From Erythrocercus mccallii (taxonomy: Eukaryota > Chordata > Aves > Passeriformes > Dicruridae), in NCBI GenBank assembly GCA_013397435.1, contig VZRG01000855.1, positions 124,001-188,000 of the forward strand: a DNA stretch of 64,000 nucleotides. Direction: 5' to 3'. The position numbers were made by a program, and so were the translations under genes. A model generated the notes under the pieces. That model searched no databases. It worked only from the letters and a program-made list of their open reading frames with translations, and was not told where the DNA came from. Positions 39,501 through 53,949 of the stretch are shown here, piece by piece (position 1 is the first letter of the stretch; each line of letters begins with the position of its first letter).

Positions 39501-42500
39501 CCAACAGCTAGAAGCAGGAGTAGTCTGGACATAGCCTAAGTGATGTGCACTTTCATTGATGCTGTTTGGAAGTATGCTTTGTGTTAGTGAATAGAGAAGT
39601 CAGTCATTGCCTTGAAGCTAAGTGTTCAGACTTTTGGCTTTAACTGCTTTTGATATGGAAGGGAGTATTGACACTAGAAGCTGCCTTTGCTGATATCTTA
39701 CTGTATTTTTATTGTAACTTTCCTGGAATGGATCGCAGATAATCTGTTGGTAATAATTCTTAAGACCAATATGCAACTCAGAAAACATGTATTTTTAGAT
39801 TGCTGTTTTAAAGATCTTTGCCTGCACTTACATTTTCGATGCTCAACACTAGCATTTCACAGTGCTGAAAGTTTTCCTTTTTCAGACTGTTCCTCAAACC
39901 TCTGGTTCTACAGTTCCTGTCATGACACTTACTAATGCATGAGATATGCACAGTACCAAAATTCCCATTTACTTACAGTAATACTGTTCTTCATTCTTCT
40001 CAAAGATCCTGAATTTATAAGGTACCTATTAAGCCACAGACTTTAATAGGTAAGCACTTGCAATTATTTTCTTGCCTTTGTCTTCAAAGTGGCTTAGCTG
40101 ATCACTCTGAAATGCTGACTTCTGTAATTCTGAGTTAATATCCTGCCACAGGAGGATATTCTCTAGAGTGAGGAGAATAGAAGAGTGGAGGCAGGGCAGA
40201 AAAGCTGAAGCTGTCAGCTGCACTTGGATGCAGATTCGGGGAAGTGATGACTCTCTGAACCCATTGAGTATTTTTTGTTTGTCAGATAATTTTAGAGAGT
40301 TTTTTTAGTTGCTTGGATGTATCCTCAAGAGAGCTGTAGTTAACTGTAGACCAAGGAAAGATACCATCTCTCTTTGTGTTTACTCTCTCAAATCAATGTG
40401 TAACACTGAGTAATTTGTTAATATGTCATGCTCTGAAAGTGACTTGACATCAAAAGGGATGAGGCTTACGTGGATTTTTTTCAAACAGCTTAAACTACAT
40501 TATATAATGCAATTGTAAATTCACCTCATTCAGGCTTAGAAAATAATCTGGGTTTATAATATGTTGTCTTTAGCAGGGACAGGGTCTTAATAATTGCTTT
40601 TCTCTGGCTTGTGGTATAACTTTTTCAGGGTGAACATAACCACTCTTGTTGTTCTGCTTGATAGTGTATCATAAAGGACTACCTATTTCATAGTTAGTAA
40701 GTTTTGGTACTCAGATGCTCTCAAATAAGACTTTTAATTTTGCCTTATCTTTGGCAGGACTGCATTATGATTTATGTGTTTCTAGTCTGCACAAGATGGT
40801 TTCAAGTTGGTATGTGGCTGCCTTATCTCCAAACATTGAGAAATTAATTGAGACCAATTTGTGATTTGTCTAAGTTTGCCTGGACCAGCCTTTCTTTGCT
40901 GACACAGGGTGCCACTTCATGCTCTACTGTTCAGCCAGCTGGAGTTTTCCATCTCTGGTCCATATGTGCGGAGCTCATTGCATCAGGGTGCATAGGAGGA
41001 AATAGTTATTGCTTGTTGCTTATTATCGTTCCCTCTGGTTTACGTCCACCTCTGTGAGCAGGATATGGTGTAACACAGCTCTGTACTTCAAGTTTGTTAA
41101 AAGAAACTGTGATCTTTGAAAGTATTGTACTTAAAAAGTAAATACATTTCCCATGGGTGGTGTGTCGTGAATGCTGAGCATAGGTAAATGCTCTGGAAAT
41201 TTAGCAGTCTTTTATTCTGGCCTCAGACAGCTCCCAGTAGGTTCAAGTCTCACCTTTGCTTAAACTCTCCAGTTCTGTCACTGATGCTGAGTTCTGTTTT
41301 CTTGCAGCTCAGTCTTGACTCATTTGAAGGTTCAATATTGCAATTCTTGTTTTACAGCTGGAAGATGTCAGGCAGGTTATTTGGAGAGCTGCATGGTGGT
41401 CCATCAGTGGCTTCAGAACCTGTGACCTTAGATTTGGAAAGAACAGAAAAATTGGGATGTACAGGATGACATAGAGAAAAATGAACCTAAATTGAATAAA
41501 ATGGATGAAAATGCCTCCAACAGGATTTATGAATAGATGTTAATTGGAGATTACACCAGATTGATAGAATTTTAGAGGTGATATGACAATCAGTTTTAAG
41601 AAAGACAGTTGCATAAAATGTAGTTATTAATCTTCACCTCATTATGTATATTTATGTAAAACTTATATTTTGGGATGCTTTATTTTGTGAACTGAAAAGC
41701 TGATTCTTTTGGATATTAAAATGCCTAAAGAAAGCACACGTGCCTGTGTTCAACTGGGAATTGGAGCTCTGCATCAACAACAGAGTGTATTACTTATGGA
41801 AGAAAATTACTCTTACAATATGTATTCTAAATGTAGGTGGTTTACAAGCTAAAATCCAATGCAAGTAGATTGATTTCTTGAAAGACTAGAGTAAAATCTA
41901 TATAGGACATGTCCTATTTAAATGTTTGGAACAAACTGTTGTACTGCAGTTACTAAAACCCCATTTAATTCCTAGGCTCTTGGACGATGGTCAAATAATG
42001 GACTACTGTTAAAATGGGAGAACAAATCTTGCCAGGCACAATTCCAAAGAATCTGCTAGGATATGTAAAGGCACACGCACATACGTGCATGTGCACATAT
42101 GCAGCATACTGGGTTGCTTGTGTTTGTGGCAGCAGCTTGGCATTGCTGAACTTGTGAAGAGTGGAAAAATGCCAACACAAGAACAGGCATGCTGATCCAC
42201 ACAGTAGCAGGCAAAAGAGTTTACAGGCCTTTCACTCTGCATGGAAGCATATCAAATAGATGTTTTCTCTTTTTAATATCAGCACTAAACTTTGAAAATG
42301 AAATTACTTTTGGGGTCATAATGCAAAGAAAGGAGAACTTGGGAGAGGAAGGAAAAAAGCTGCAATGTGTGTACTTCAGGGAACAGAGACAAGATTTGTA
42401 TGTGAGCTACTTAATTATTGCTTTTAAAATCTATTTTAAAACCTTTAAAAGATGTAGTTTTGATGACAGCATGGATTAAACTGACTGTTGGAAAACTAGA

Positions 42501-42894
42501 AATTATGCAGTTGAGGCCTCTTTGCATGGTCCTACCCCTAAAGAAACAAAATGCCATGCATCTCACATCACTGACATTCAGCTGCTCTTTTAAGTTCAGG
42601 AATAAAATGCCAACATTTCCGTTATTAAAGGAGATTAATATTCCTACACAAAGAAGACAATGAAGAGGAAGTTTACACCTTTTCATACATACACACCTAG
42701 ATTAAAACCTGACAGAAAACTGACTGAGGCGTGAAGATAGGTGTGTGTTAGCTGATTTAGTGATTAAAGAGCTGAGCACTGTGGGGATTTCTGCAGGCTG
42801 TAAACTTCAGGTTCTTCTACATAGCAAAGACATTTTTTCTGATTCATGAAAATATTTGTTGCATCATTGGTCGGATTTTGATGTTTAGTCAGGA
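36561..42894. other. Intronic sequence, AT-rich
   Basis: No element was recognised in 6.3 kb. Several frames of 60-95 codons are open, and none resembles a protein. Confidence 0.5.
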
Positions 42895-43078
42895 TTCTTT
42901 TTTGGTCTGTTTTAATTGGTTGGGTGTTTTTGTTGGTTTTTTGGGGGGGTTAGCTGGGGTTCTGGTGGTGGTGCTGGTGGGTTTTCTCTTTTTTCTGTTG
43001 TTGGGGTTTTCTTGTTGCTTTTGGTTAGTTGGTGGGGGTTTTTGTTTGCTTTGAGTTCTTTTTTTGTGTGTTTTGGGA
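42895..43078 (+). repeat. G/T-rich low-complexity tract
   Basis: The plus strand is almost free of A and C for about 180 bp. It includes a G7 run, G4 and G5 runs, and GGTGGTGGTGCTGG near 42965-42980. The strand asymmetry is striking, and the G runs could form a G-quadruplex on the coding strand or its RNA. The antisense 80-codon frame rich in Pro, Lys, Thr and Asn is a by-product. Confidence 0.85.
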
Positions 43079-46000
43079 TAATCTGCTGAATTACAGCAAA
43101 ACCCAACTGCCAGAGTATTTTCATTGGTGCTTCTGGGATCCTGCTGACTGCCAAGATACTCTTGGATGCTTATTAGTAGTTTCTCTGAGGCATGTGTATA
43201 AGCATCATGATTTTCTTTGAAGGCAGATCATCTTGGGTCTTAAGGCAGAAATTTATTTTAGCTAGATTTTAAAATGGATGATGCTAATTCTGGATTACAT
43301 GTTTTTGGTTTTTTTTTGTTTTTTTAACTTACTAGATGTTCATTGTAAACAGCATTTTTGTATCTAAACAGATTATAAAACCAGAAGGGTTTCTGAAGGG
43401 ACCACTTATTCATGTGACATAAGTGCTGCCAAACATATGGTGTAACACCTTACAAATGTGAAGGTGTCTTAATCATCCCCTCATTTTATGCTAGTAGCAT
43501 GTTTCATATCACCCAAAATCATGTTTTGTAATATCTTTGTTTCTCAGTGCCTCTAAACTAGACACCAATGTAAATAATGTTCACTCTGTTTAGTCAGAGA
43601 AAACAGAAGAGCTACAGCAGTCTGATCTATCTTTATGATAGAAAAAGTGACCAGGTACCCTACAGTGCCTTACATTACATAACAATTTACATAATTTAGT
43701 GTTCCAGAATTAGCCAGCTCACATTATTCCCCAGTGAAAAGGAAAGAAAAATGATAAAGGGAGTGAGATATTATTTGGTATTGGTGCGTTTGTAACTTTT
43801 GTCTAAGAAGACCAGCAAAGCTTTCTCTTTGAAGGACGCTCTGAGACAACTCAAAAACCTATTTTACCCTACAGTTGTTTGTGCATCACTAAAATGTACA
43901 TAAGTGGTTGACTCCTACAAGGAATCACCTTTGAACTTTCAGTTGCCAGCTCTACAAGCTCCCTGTGTGTTTAGTCAACCTGAATCTTTTCCCACACTAG
44001 TACAGTAAGCTTTCCTTGAACAATCCCTCTGCTTCAGCTCACTGGAATTTAGTCAGTAATTTGGTCATGCCCAAGAAGGAATAGAATTCAGCTTAGATTC
44101 TTAGCAATGTTGGATCTGCAGGCACTGCAGGGGTGAGCATTACTGGCAAATTATTTTTTATGACCAAACATAGCAGACATTTTTATAATGCATAAGACAA
44201 GAAATGCTCTAGGATGCACTGACTGCAGTATGGTGCTTTTACTCTTATCCCAGATAAACAGCCACATCTAAGTTTTGTATTGTGGTTTTATGCAAATTTA
44301 TGTGGTTTAGTTTCTTAAAGGGAAAATAAACGATAACTATACAATTTCTGAACACAGAAGAGTGGTCTGGAAGTAAACCTTGCTGCGAAAGAACTGGGAG
44401 GGGCAGAAAGGTTGAATTTCTCAATATTTTTATGTACTAATCCCAAAGAGGGTGTGTTGAATGTCATGATAATGAATCCTGATTTTTTTGTTTTATTTTG
44501 TTTTTTAGCTTTGCACCTTTTTGGTGTTCTTAGTGGGTGGGGAATGTTTTCCCTTGAGTTTTGACAAATACTGGATTCATAAGTTGTACTCAAAATGTAT
44601 TTGCATTTTCAGTATGGACTAAAATGAACTTCCAAGCTTAAGAAATTTGTTTAAAATTGTCTGTAATGATTTTATAGAGAAAACCAGAATCACTTCTTGT
44701 CCTAAATTATTTTGATGTAATATACATCTCTCCATAATCTAAAACCTGTGTACAACAGCAGTTGTAGGTGGCTGCTCTAATGCCTTTGTTCAAGGATATT
44801 GACAGACCTTCCAGGAAACCTGGAGAGATAGTGAAGCAAGGTTAAGGCATAGAAACTGTGCAGGAAATCTGGGAAGAAAATTAAATTCTTGCAGATTCTG
44901 TGCCTTGATCATGGAAGCATGTTTCTGGTGACAGTGTGGCATAGGGTAGGGAACTCTTAAAATAATTGGATATGATCAAGGCAGTTGCCATGCTGCCAAG
45001 GCGGTGGTTCAAAACCTTTTTTTTGAATTGGCATAAATGCCATAGTCCACCTATGTGTGGTCAGTACCTGACCTGTTTCAGGTTATCAAACACAGAGTAA
45101 TGTGGTGGTAATATTTTAGCTTAGTTGCTAGTGCTTTTCTTTAATTTAGGAACAAGGTGTATCTTCCTACCAAAAATTGCTGTTCACTTCTATATTCATA
45201 GCTCTGGTTTTTAGGAAGCTGGAGTTATATCCTGTCTTTTTAGATACCACATGGTTCCATTTGCTGAAGAGTATAACAAAAAATATTCACTATAAATAAT
45301 CTACACTTACTATTATGCAGCCAGTTTAGAAATTCCCAGTCTGCGGCTCTTCAGAAAACATAATTTTGCTCTGTATGTTTATTGTTCTTTCTACTTTTCA
45401 TTCTGACTTTAACTGCCAGTCACTGTAAATCTGTAGCCAAAAGCCATTGTTGGATGTATCTTGGTTTTGGTGGAGGCTGGTTACACTTGTGGAACTGGGA
45501 AGCAATTGCCCTGAAGATGCCAATAATACATGAACCTGGAGGAATCTTAAATATCTTCACGGTGGTCAGTGTTGCAATGCCAAAGCCTCCTATTCAGCTG
45601 TCAAAGAACCCTGCTTTCCTATTCTTTCTGTCGTAAGAAGCTCCAATATTTGATTTTATTCTGGCAACATCACTAGATCTGACACACAGAGAAAACTACA
45701 CTGTGTATTTCCTGGATTTCTAGAGTGAATCCAGCTTCAGAATTGCCAGCTTTAGGCCAAGAATTGTATGTAATGGTATCAAAAATTATGCAAGTAGGAG
45801 ATATACACCATAATAGAAAATCTGCTTTTGCAGGAATACATTTGTCATGGATAACTTGGTGCAGAAGATCTGCAAGATAAGGAAGGGTAGGCTTGCCACA
45901 GAAATGGACTAGTAAGTAGGAAGGTTCTCCTGAATAGTATGAACAGCCAACACTACCTCTAGAAATGATGATGTGATGTTGTTGATACTACTTGTGAGCC

Positions 46001-47396
46001 TAGCAGTAAATTACGACTGGTGAATGTACCTAACTTTACAAAATTTCTGTAGTGCAGCTAGTGGTAGAGTAAGTATTTCTGCTACTGCTCCTGAGCACAT
46101 CTTTTGAACAACACTGAATTTAGAGGAGTAAAATGGGACAAATAAGTTAGGAATATGGGGTACTTCCTTACTTGATGAAATTGAAACAGTAATGCTTATT
46201 TACACTCAGGACCTGTGGAATTGTGGCATGCCTCAGCAAGACTACACAGAAGGGTCTGCACATGTTTGGAATTGGTGTTTTCCTTTTGATGGGACACTGG
46301 ACAAGGCAGTACAGATTCCTTTGTTTTTCCAAGGAAAGCGGGACACTTCTTGAAAGGACTTCCTTTTACTGTTCCCTGTTGTAATAAAATATGTAGGCTT
46401 ACAGTGCTTGGCTAGTTTTCCTGCACAATGGCCTTTTGTCTTTATTGTCTGTTTTTTGAACCTGCAGATTTTCAATGGCACACCATGTTACTCCTCTGCT
46501 GCCATGCTTCTGTTGGAACTTGTTAATTATTTCCTGAACAACCTCCCTTCTGTCATTTAGGATATTTGCCATATGCCATATGCTTTTGTGTTGTTGCTCT
46601 GTGTCAGTTACTATTCTGAATATGTCAAAAGCTGAGCAGAAAGCTAATTTAAGTCTAAGCACAGCTGCTGATTTGAACATTCCTTTAGACTTACTAGTAG
46701 ACTACTCTTCCAGAGATGCTTCTAGCCATGCTGTGTGGCCTTGATGTGTAAGCATATCTACAATACCTACTAGGCCACTCCTTGCTGAATTGTCTTGGTT
46801 TCTTGTTGTCTTTTTATAGTTTTGTGTATAGTATCACCATTTCTACATCTACTAGTGAGATCACCTTTCAAATGTGTAACTATTTTTCATAGTATGGGAA
46901 ACATGGAAGGCTGCTTTCCTTGTGTAGGTTATAATTTCTTTTTCCTTTGAAGCCTCAGCACAGGCAAAGACAGACTGTCACATTATAATGTATTTTGGGA
47001 TGCATTTTTTACAAAATGATTTGCCTAAAATGAACTGGATGAACAGACTGACAGTCAAATTTGGGACCTTTGCAGAAGTCTTCACAGGAGCAAGAAATGA
47101 GACAGCCACTGAAGGAAATTTGTGATTCCATGCTTACGAATTCTTCTCCTACGCTGTAAATCAGGGTATCCAGGGCCATGTGACAGCACTCATGCTGAGG
47201 ATGTAACTGATCAGTATGCCTTTGGAGCAGCAGGGACAACCCCAAGACAATGCTGAGATCACTCAGGTGATAAATAACTTAGCAAGCAAACGCCAGTGGG
47301 AAGATATCCAGAAAGGTCAGCTGTCAGAAGCGTGTCTCATAGACTGAGACACACAAAGCTGTAGTGAGATTATTTCCCTTAAAAAGGGATTTGTGT
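43079..47396. other. Intronic sequence, AT-rich
   Basis: Nothing was identified. Two overlapping antisense frames at 46242-46680 (79 and 93 codons) were examined for a coding remnant without success. Confidence 0.5.
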
Positions 47397-47413
47397 AAAA
47401 AAAAAAAAAAAAG
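47397..47413 (+). repeat. A17 homopolymer
   Basis: Seventeen A residues lie about 100 bp before the GGAT/AGAT microsatellite. Confidence 0.9.
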
Positions 47414-47510
47414 TATCTACATGTAGAGCAAGTTCATTTTGATAAAACTGCACTTCTGAAGTAGTACAGTGTATCATTAGAAAACCAGGAAAATATTTAG
47501 GTATTTTGTT

Positions 47511-47539
47511 GGATGGATGGATGGATGGATGGATGGATG

Positions 47540-47575
<36 letters not shown>
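47511..47575. repeat. Compound microsatellite (GGAT)n(AGAT)n
   Basis: About eight GGAT units (47511 to about 47541) switch directly to about eight AGAT units (to 47575). It is likely polymorphic in length. It translates in the minus strand to an Ile/Ser/Tyr/His/Pro repeat that is not a gene. Confidence 0.95.
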
Positions 47576-47576
<1 letters not shown>

Positions 47577-49379
47577 CAGCAAGAAGCTGCTGCTATCTGG
47601 GCAAAGTAATGCCAAGTTTCTAAGATGATACTCACAGAGGTATTTAAAAACTCATGAATTCACTATATGTGTGTTTGTTGATTCCTGAGGATATTGCTAT
47701 TAAATATTGTGGCTTTGTTTTTGTCTGCAGCAAAAGTACTAGATCTTCCACTCATTAATCCTACTGCTAGAAAATAAACAGTGCCATAACTCATGGAAAT
47801 CCACTGCCTCGGAGTAAGGGAATTACAATGAGTTGCATAAAGAGATTTTCTGAAAATACAACATGGGTGCTGATTTATTGTCATAGTTAAAGGTGAATCA
47901 CAATGTGCAGGCTTGTGAGAACATACGACAGTGCCTTTAGGGGTATTAGTGCAGTGGATGCTTTAGCTGGTCCAGAGAAAGTGTTAGACTTACTAAGGGA
48001 TTGGTTTTGTATGGTGAGTGTGAGGATCCTGTATCTGACGGAGGCTATTATCTGTTTGGAGGTAATATTTCAGGTATTTTTTTGTTCTTTTACTTTTCTG
48101 TGATGGGATTTGGTATGTGCATATCATCCTGATGTAGATGATTATGCAGAGTGTACAAAGGAGTACAGAAGGCTTGCATATAATGTACCTTATGCAACAT
48201 GTGCGTCTCCATCAGGATGCAAATGTGTTCAGACACCTGCACACACAGGACGTAACAAACCTCTTTATATTAGTCAGCTAGCTCTAGGAAGTCTTATTAC
48301 AGCATGAAAGATAATTTTTTAAGAAAACTGTTTCAATACTCAGTGTTCTTAAGCACATCCAAAGCTTTTCCTTGTGTTGTATCTGTGGGTAAAGAGACAT
48401 TCATTTGGCTGAGTAGGAGGGGGCTACGTGTTGTAATCCTGGCAATGTCCTCTAGAGAACTAGAACACTTATCATGCCAGATGATCCTTCAGGCATTTCC
48501 CGTATCCTTGTTGGGGAAGGTCAGTAAGTGAATGGAAAGAAAGCTCAACATGATACAGTTCATGGTATGTTCTTACCGAAACTTTGGGATTTGATTTTGA
48601 TAAGAAGTTATTAGAAGTTTCCAGAAAGTTTGTTCTGTGGTGAGTCCTTATATCATTCCTTATATCATCATTAACCTCTGTTTTATGTTATTAACATTTT
48701 TGGTTACTGGGGAAAATACACAGGAAAGTCAGTTGCAGCCTGCTCTTCATCATCATCTGAAGCTAGAGGCTTGTAGAGTAGTCTAGAGGACGACACCTCT
48801 GGATGCCATCTGGTGCAATGCAGCTGCTCAAAGCAGAACCAGCTGGACTTGACTTTTGCAGGGTCAGGACCAGTTGTGTTACGAGGATCTCAAAGGATGG
48901 ACATTCAGATTCACTGGATTTTTGGTCTGGTGTTTGACCATCTACATAACTGTTGTATTTATATGTTTAATCAGTGTTTTCTATACTGTAACTTTGGGCT
49001 GTGGCTGCTCATCCTGCCACTGTGCACCTCTAAGGCTGTCTGTCTTCTGTTCCCTCCTATATAGGTAGTGGAAGGCCATTGAGGCCACAAGGAACTGTCT
49101 CTTTTCTTGAGTGAACAAACCCACTATTTCAGTCTCTTTTCCTATGTCTTTTACAGCAGAGTTTTTGTCCCTTATCCATGTTCTAGATCTGAATTGACTC
49201 TGAAGTTTCAGTGATTATTTTCATGTGTGCAGGCTGGTACTAAGCACTTGATCCAAGCAATAGCTAAACTATTGGAAGTTACTCAGCTGGGAAGCTGCAA
49301 GGATAGAGTTAATATGTTAATGTTCTGATTTTTGCTGAGAAACTAAAGCTAGTATCATACACAAGGGGACCTACAAAGG
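47576..49379. other. Intronic sequence with one small tandem duplication
   Basis: tccttatatcat is duplicated head-to-tail at 48645-48656 and 48657-48668. Several open frames of 65-83 codons are unsupported. Confidence 0.5.
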
Positions 49380-49680
49380 CTGAAAAGGGCCTTTTTGCAA
49401 GGGCAGATAGTGGTAGAGTGGTAGGACAAGGGGGAATGGCTTTTAACTCGAAGGTAGAATTAGATGGAATATTAGGAAGAAATTTATTTATTGTGAGGAT
49501 AGTAAGGCACTGGAACAAGTTGCATAGGGAAGTTATTGCTGCCACATCCTTGGCAGGGGCTTGGAGCACTTGGACTTTTGGTCTGGTGGAAGGTGTTGGA
49601 GGGGGGTTGGAATTTTGGGGGACAGAGGATGGTCTTGAAGGTCTCTTCCAATCCAGACTATTGTCTGAGTCTATGATTTG
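49380..49680 (+). mobile_element. CR1 3' end, sense
   Basis: A reading frame at 49418-49560 gives GQGGMAFNSKVELDGILGRN and then a stretch with VRIVRHWNKLHREV, the C-terminus of CR1 ORF2. It is followed by the tail with GATGGTCTTGAAGGTCTCTT and a degenerate terminal CTATGATT. The copy is truncated and diverged. Confidence 0.9.
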
Positions 49681-52600
49681 TTGCTGTCATCATGCTCTAC
49701 TGTCCTTTAATTGATTACCTGTTAATCTACAGTCAGACTTCACAGTCTAAAGACATTAAAGCAGTATAGTTACTGTAGTAGAAAAACAGTGTGATTCTTT
49801 TAGATTACTGGGGTTTTTTAACACCTTTTTTAAAAATTATGTTAAAGAGACATTAAACCACCCAGAGTAATAAAAATAAAATTATTAGAAGGATAAGTAA
49901 ATTTGTGGACAAAATGACAGCCAAGTTGAAAGTTAGAAATGTAATCTTAAAATTTCACTGATGTGTATTTTGAAAATGACAGTGCTTTCTAGCTAATGCC
50001 AAGGAATAGATTCAGATTTACTATGTAGCTTAAAGGAGGTTTAAGCACCTGGAATGGAACAAGTTCCCTTTCATGTGTGAGCTAAACACATTTTTTGAAA
50101 GACCTATTGTCTTTCAGAGTCATTTGACCTCATCTGGCAATTTTTTCCTGTTTATTTAGAAAACATAGGGTACAATTGACAGTTTTGTCATATGATGACT
50201 AACATCATCGTCATATAATGGAATATTGTATAAACAAATCAAAAAGCTTATCCTTCAAAAGATGGAAGAAGGTGGTGAATTTGCTAAAAAAAGGAGCTTG
50301 AGATAATATACAATCCAGTTTGATGTAAAAAGTTATGAAATACATTAATTTGATGAGAAGTTGAAACTTAAAAACAATCTAGAAGATGTGATGATGTTGG
50401 CTCTGCTGACATTTTAGATTCTTTTATTTTTCCCCTCAAATTTGCTTTCTTCTATGTATGAATGGAACTGCTAGTTGTTTTGCTGAGGAGCTCGGAAAAT
50501 CAGATTTGATTTTTTTTTCCTGCTTGAGTCAGTCAGTACATGCCAAGTGATTTTGCTGTAAATCCAGTGTACACTTGATAGTCTGCTTATAAGATGCTAG
50601 TTGTAACAGCTCACATTATTAAAAAACTTAGTTCTTTTCAGTCCTTAGTCTCAATTTCCTAGCTCCTTTAGCTAGAGAAATCATGAGGCATCACGAACTT
50701 TTGGAAATTTAATGAAAGCTGAGTGTGCTGGAGACTTGCTACTTACCTCTGTTGCTTAAGAGCTGCCGTGAAAGCCTCTGCCACTTTCCTCCTGCTTCTG
50801 TTCTGATGAAGCCATAGTTTGCAAGACCCTTAATCTGTTAGGAGTCTTTAAGCAATCTGATAAAAACTGGCTGAGTAGTAGACTTGGGAAAAAATATGTT
50901 TTAGTGAGGGCAGCAGCTTTGATATCTTGTAGTTGCTGGAAATCACAGCGTTGGTCAGAACATCATGATGCTGGGCTTAGATATCAGATGTTACTGCTTT
51001 AGAATAAATCTGTCACTGAAATTCAGTGGTTTGGAGGTAGTGTCTAGCATTTCAATTCATCTTGCACGTTACCTTAGTTGTCCGTCTCTGTGTTTCTTCT
51101 GTGTGGGAGATGTTTTGATGTGAAGCATTTGAAACTCATAGGTCTACTCTTGCTTTTTCAGAGAATATGTGGGCTCCTACACTTCAAATGGTCACTGTCA
51201 CTTCATGGTTCAAAAATCAAGTAAAACACTGAAATGTTAAATGTGCTAGTGCTAACTGGAATTTTAATATTACTCTGTATGGTGTCTCTTTCATCAACTT
51301 TATATAGTACTTGGAGATTGTATAAGTGATGGATTCTGTAGTGTAACCTCACAGATTTAAAACAGCTGAAAAAATAAGAATACCACAATATTCAGGGAAA
51401 TGTATAGGGATTTTGCAACGTTTCTTCTTCAAAAATATCACACTGACTTTATGATGATCCTATATATCCAGCCATTGGTTTCATAGTGTTAGTTTGCTAC
51501 CAAATGATCTAGTTGGTAGAGATGGCTGTTAGCTTTCCAGCTTTACATGCAGATGCTTTTTGTTGTTTTTAACATGAATCTATGTGTTCCTAATTTAGAG
51601 TGGAAAGTGTAGAGAAATCTGTCTTAAACACGTAATGCACAAAAACACATGCAAGGGATACCCTTGCCCCTACAGCCTCCTTATGCAGAATTTGGTGCAA
51701 GACACTATAACCTTTTTAGGCAATTTTGATGGGTCAGTATTGGGAACACGGACACGTCAGTCAGACCACAGCTTGTCTTGAGACATGTTCCAACATTCTG
51801 TGCACAAGACTATTGTGGAAGTAGAGCAGCATGTGTGTGGGAGGACAGAAAACTACCTCTACATGGTGATCTGATACTTCCTGTTCTAAGTACCTAGCCC
51901 TTCCTGTGTGTTAGCATCTGAAGGATCAGATGGGTGCCACAGCAGAGGGACTCTTGCTGCTGGTATTTTTTCAGAACAGATACAGAAAGTATGAAATGTC
52001 AAAGAATGAAAAGAAAGTGGTGGATTTCAGTTTCTCCTCTAACTATCCAAATCCTCCATCCTGAAACGGTTCACTGTCTTGACTTTGATTAAATCCTTCC
52101 CTTAGATTTCTGATTTAGGATTTATTTTTTTTTATCTTTGGCCTGCACTGCTTTTGAAGTTTCAGCTGAGTTTTTGAATACAAAGCTAGCAAATGGCTCT
52201 GTTTCAACAGTTCTATCACTGAAATATCACTTTGTCCTCAGGGAAGAGATAGGAAACACCTATCTTGATTGGTAAAAAGAACCCAAAGTGAATTTGCAGA
52301 TTAAGAGTTTGCTTTTTGCATTGGGTAATCCTGAAATTAGCACTAGAATAAGTGATAACAGAAGTTCTCCAAGAAAGGCTTGTTGTTTGAGGGTTATTTC
52401 TGAAACATCAAACGCAATAGATGTGAGACCCTACAGTCTGATAGTTTCTATTTAATTTTTTAAAAAATCCATATCATATCTATATTATCAGTGTCTCAAT
52501 GGTGTACCCATATAGTGTGAAAACAAAATATAGTGAAAACAAATATAGCAGGTAGATACAGAGGAAAACCAGAAGCATATTCCTTCTTTGCATTTGCCCT

Positions 52601-53594
52601 GTCTATCATAAGAATGGCAATTGTGGTGGCTGTACTGGTATTTATTTTGCTTCAGGAGAGTTTGGGATTTGGATTGGTTTAGTATGGAAAAATGTATTAG
52701 CACTAGATCTCCTAGTGTTTAAAAGGATTAGATTATGTGGTTAAAAGTTGTTATATTTCATTATGTTCTAAATATCATACTGTTACTTAAAAGTTAAGCT
52801 TGTGAAGAAGTATAATAGAGTGAATTGTTTCATATTGTATTTGATGCCATTGTAATGGTTGAGCTAGCAGTCAAAATTGTCTCTCATGTTGTGGAGACAA
52901 GTATTTTAAGCTGTGTAACTTCCTAGTGTTAATGAATGAACAGTCATCTTTTTGCTTTTAAAAAAGAGAACTCTTTGGAGGCAATAAATGTTAAATGATT
53001 TTTCTCTGACCACAGAAACCCATTCTGCAAAGCAACTCTTCACAGCATGTAGACGGATCATTCAGTTGTCTGCTCACCAGGAAGAGTTTCTGTGTAGGGA
53101 GTTAGCAAGTAAATTTATTAAATCTTGAATAAGGCTTCGACAAGGAATTAAATGTTCTTTAGTTAGCATTTGCCAAGAGAGATAAGCCTGTTTTATGACA
53201 GTATTAATTTAAGGAAATAGGAAACCCATGTTTTGGCTTGGCAAGGTTGCCGAACCTGCCAGCCAACAGTAAGCATTGCTGACTCCATGAAGGCAAGCCT
53301 AGCAGGTGAATGGGGCCCACTGAAGTCTCAAATGTTCCTGCCGTAACCCACTCAAATGTGGAGTGTTACTAATACCTTGATCTACACAATCTGCACTCCT
53401 TTTAATTTTATTTTTTAATAGTCTGAAATTTGAGAAGAAATTGATACAAGACTGGAAAATTAATCTTGGAAGCCGGTATTTTTACTCCCTATCAGTTGAG
53501 ATGCCAAAGCATGGTACACAGTTTTGGGGGTTTTTCCTCATTATGTAGCAAGCCCAAGTAATATGTCGTGAAAAATAATTGTGTCATGAAGACA
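49681..53594. other. Intronic sequence, AT-rich
   Basis: No element was recognised in this stretch. Confidence 0.5.
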
Positions 53595-53681
53595 TGTTGC
53601 ATTGTGTTCTCTCCTTGGACACCCCCATTCCTGGGTTTCACAATCCCTCCTGTCCCCTCCCAGACCCCAGAACTGCCCCAG

Positions 53682-53912
53682 CCAATCCTAGGCAATGCAC
53701 GGGGTCTCCCCGCGTAAAATACCAGGGCCCCGTCGAGTGCATTGGCTGAATCAGAGCCAGACCCCTCTCCCCAAAGGTGATTTGACCCCTGGCCTGTCCC
53801 TCAGGCCCGGGACCACTCCCCCTCCCCCTCTGCATTGGTAGGACACTGACCCCGCCCCCGACCCTTGCCCTGGACACAACCGGCCGCAAGCACATGGACA
53901 GGGATTATAAAG
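53682..53912 (+). promoter_or_regulatory. LTR U3 promoter elements (CCAAT, GC box, TATA)
   Basis: The set consists of CCAAT boxes, the GC box CCGCCC and TATAAAG at 53906-53912, predicting transcription start near 53936 on the plus strand, the direction of CDC42SE2. Activity is not shown by sequence, but the core elements look intact. Confidence 0.6.
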
Positions 53913-53949
53913 AGCATGGCTGCCGTGATCAGATTTGCCGCTGATTTGG

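Noticed and set aside
46242..46680. Two overlapping antisense frames suspected as a retroviral or host gene remnant
   Set aside because: Cys/His spacing does not make a zinc knuckle and no family motif was found.
47379..47615. 78-codon frame with Ile/Ser/Tyr repeats
   Set aside because: It is only the translation of the GGAT/AGAT microsatellite.
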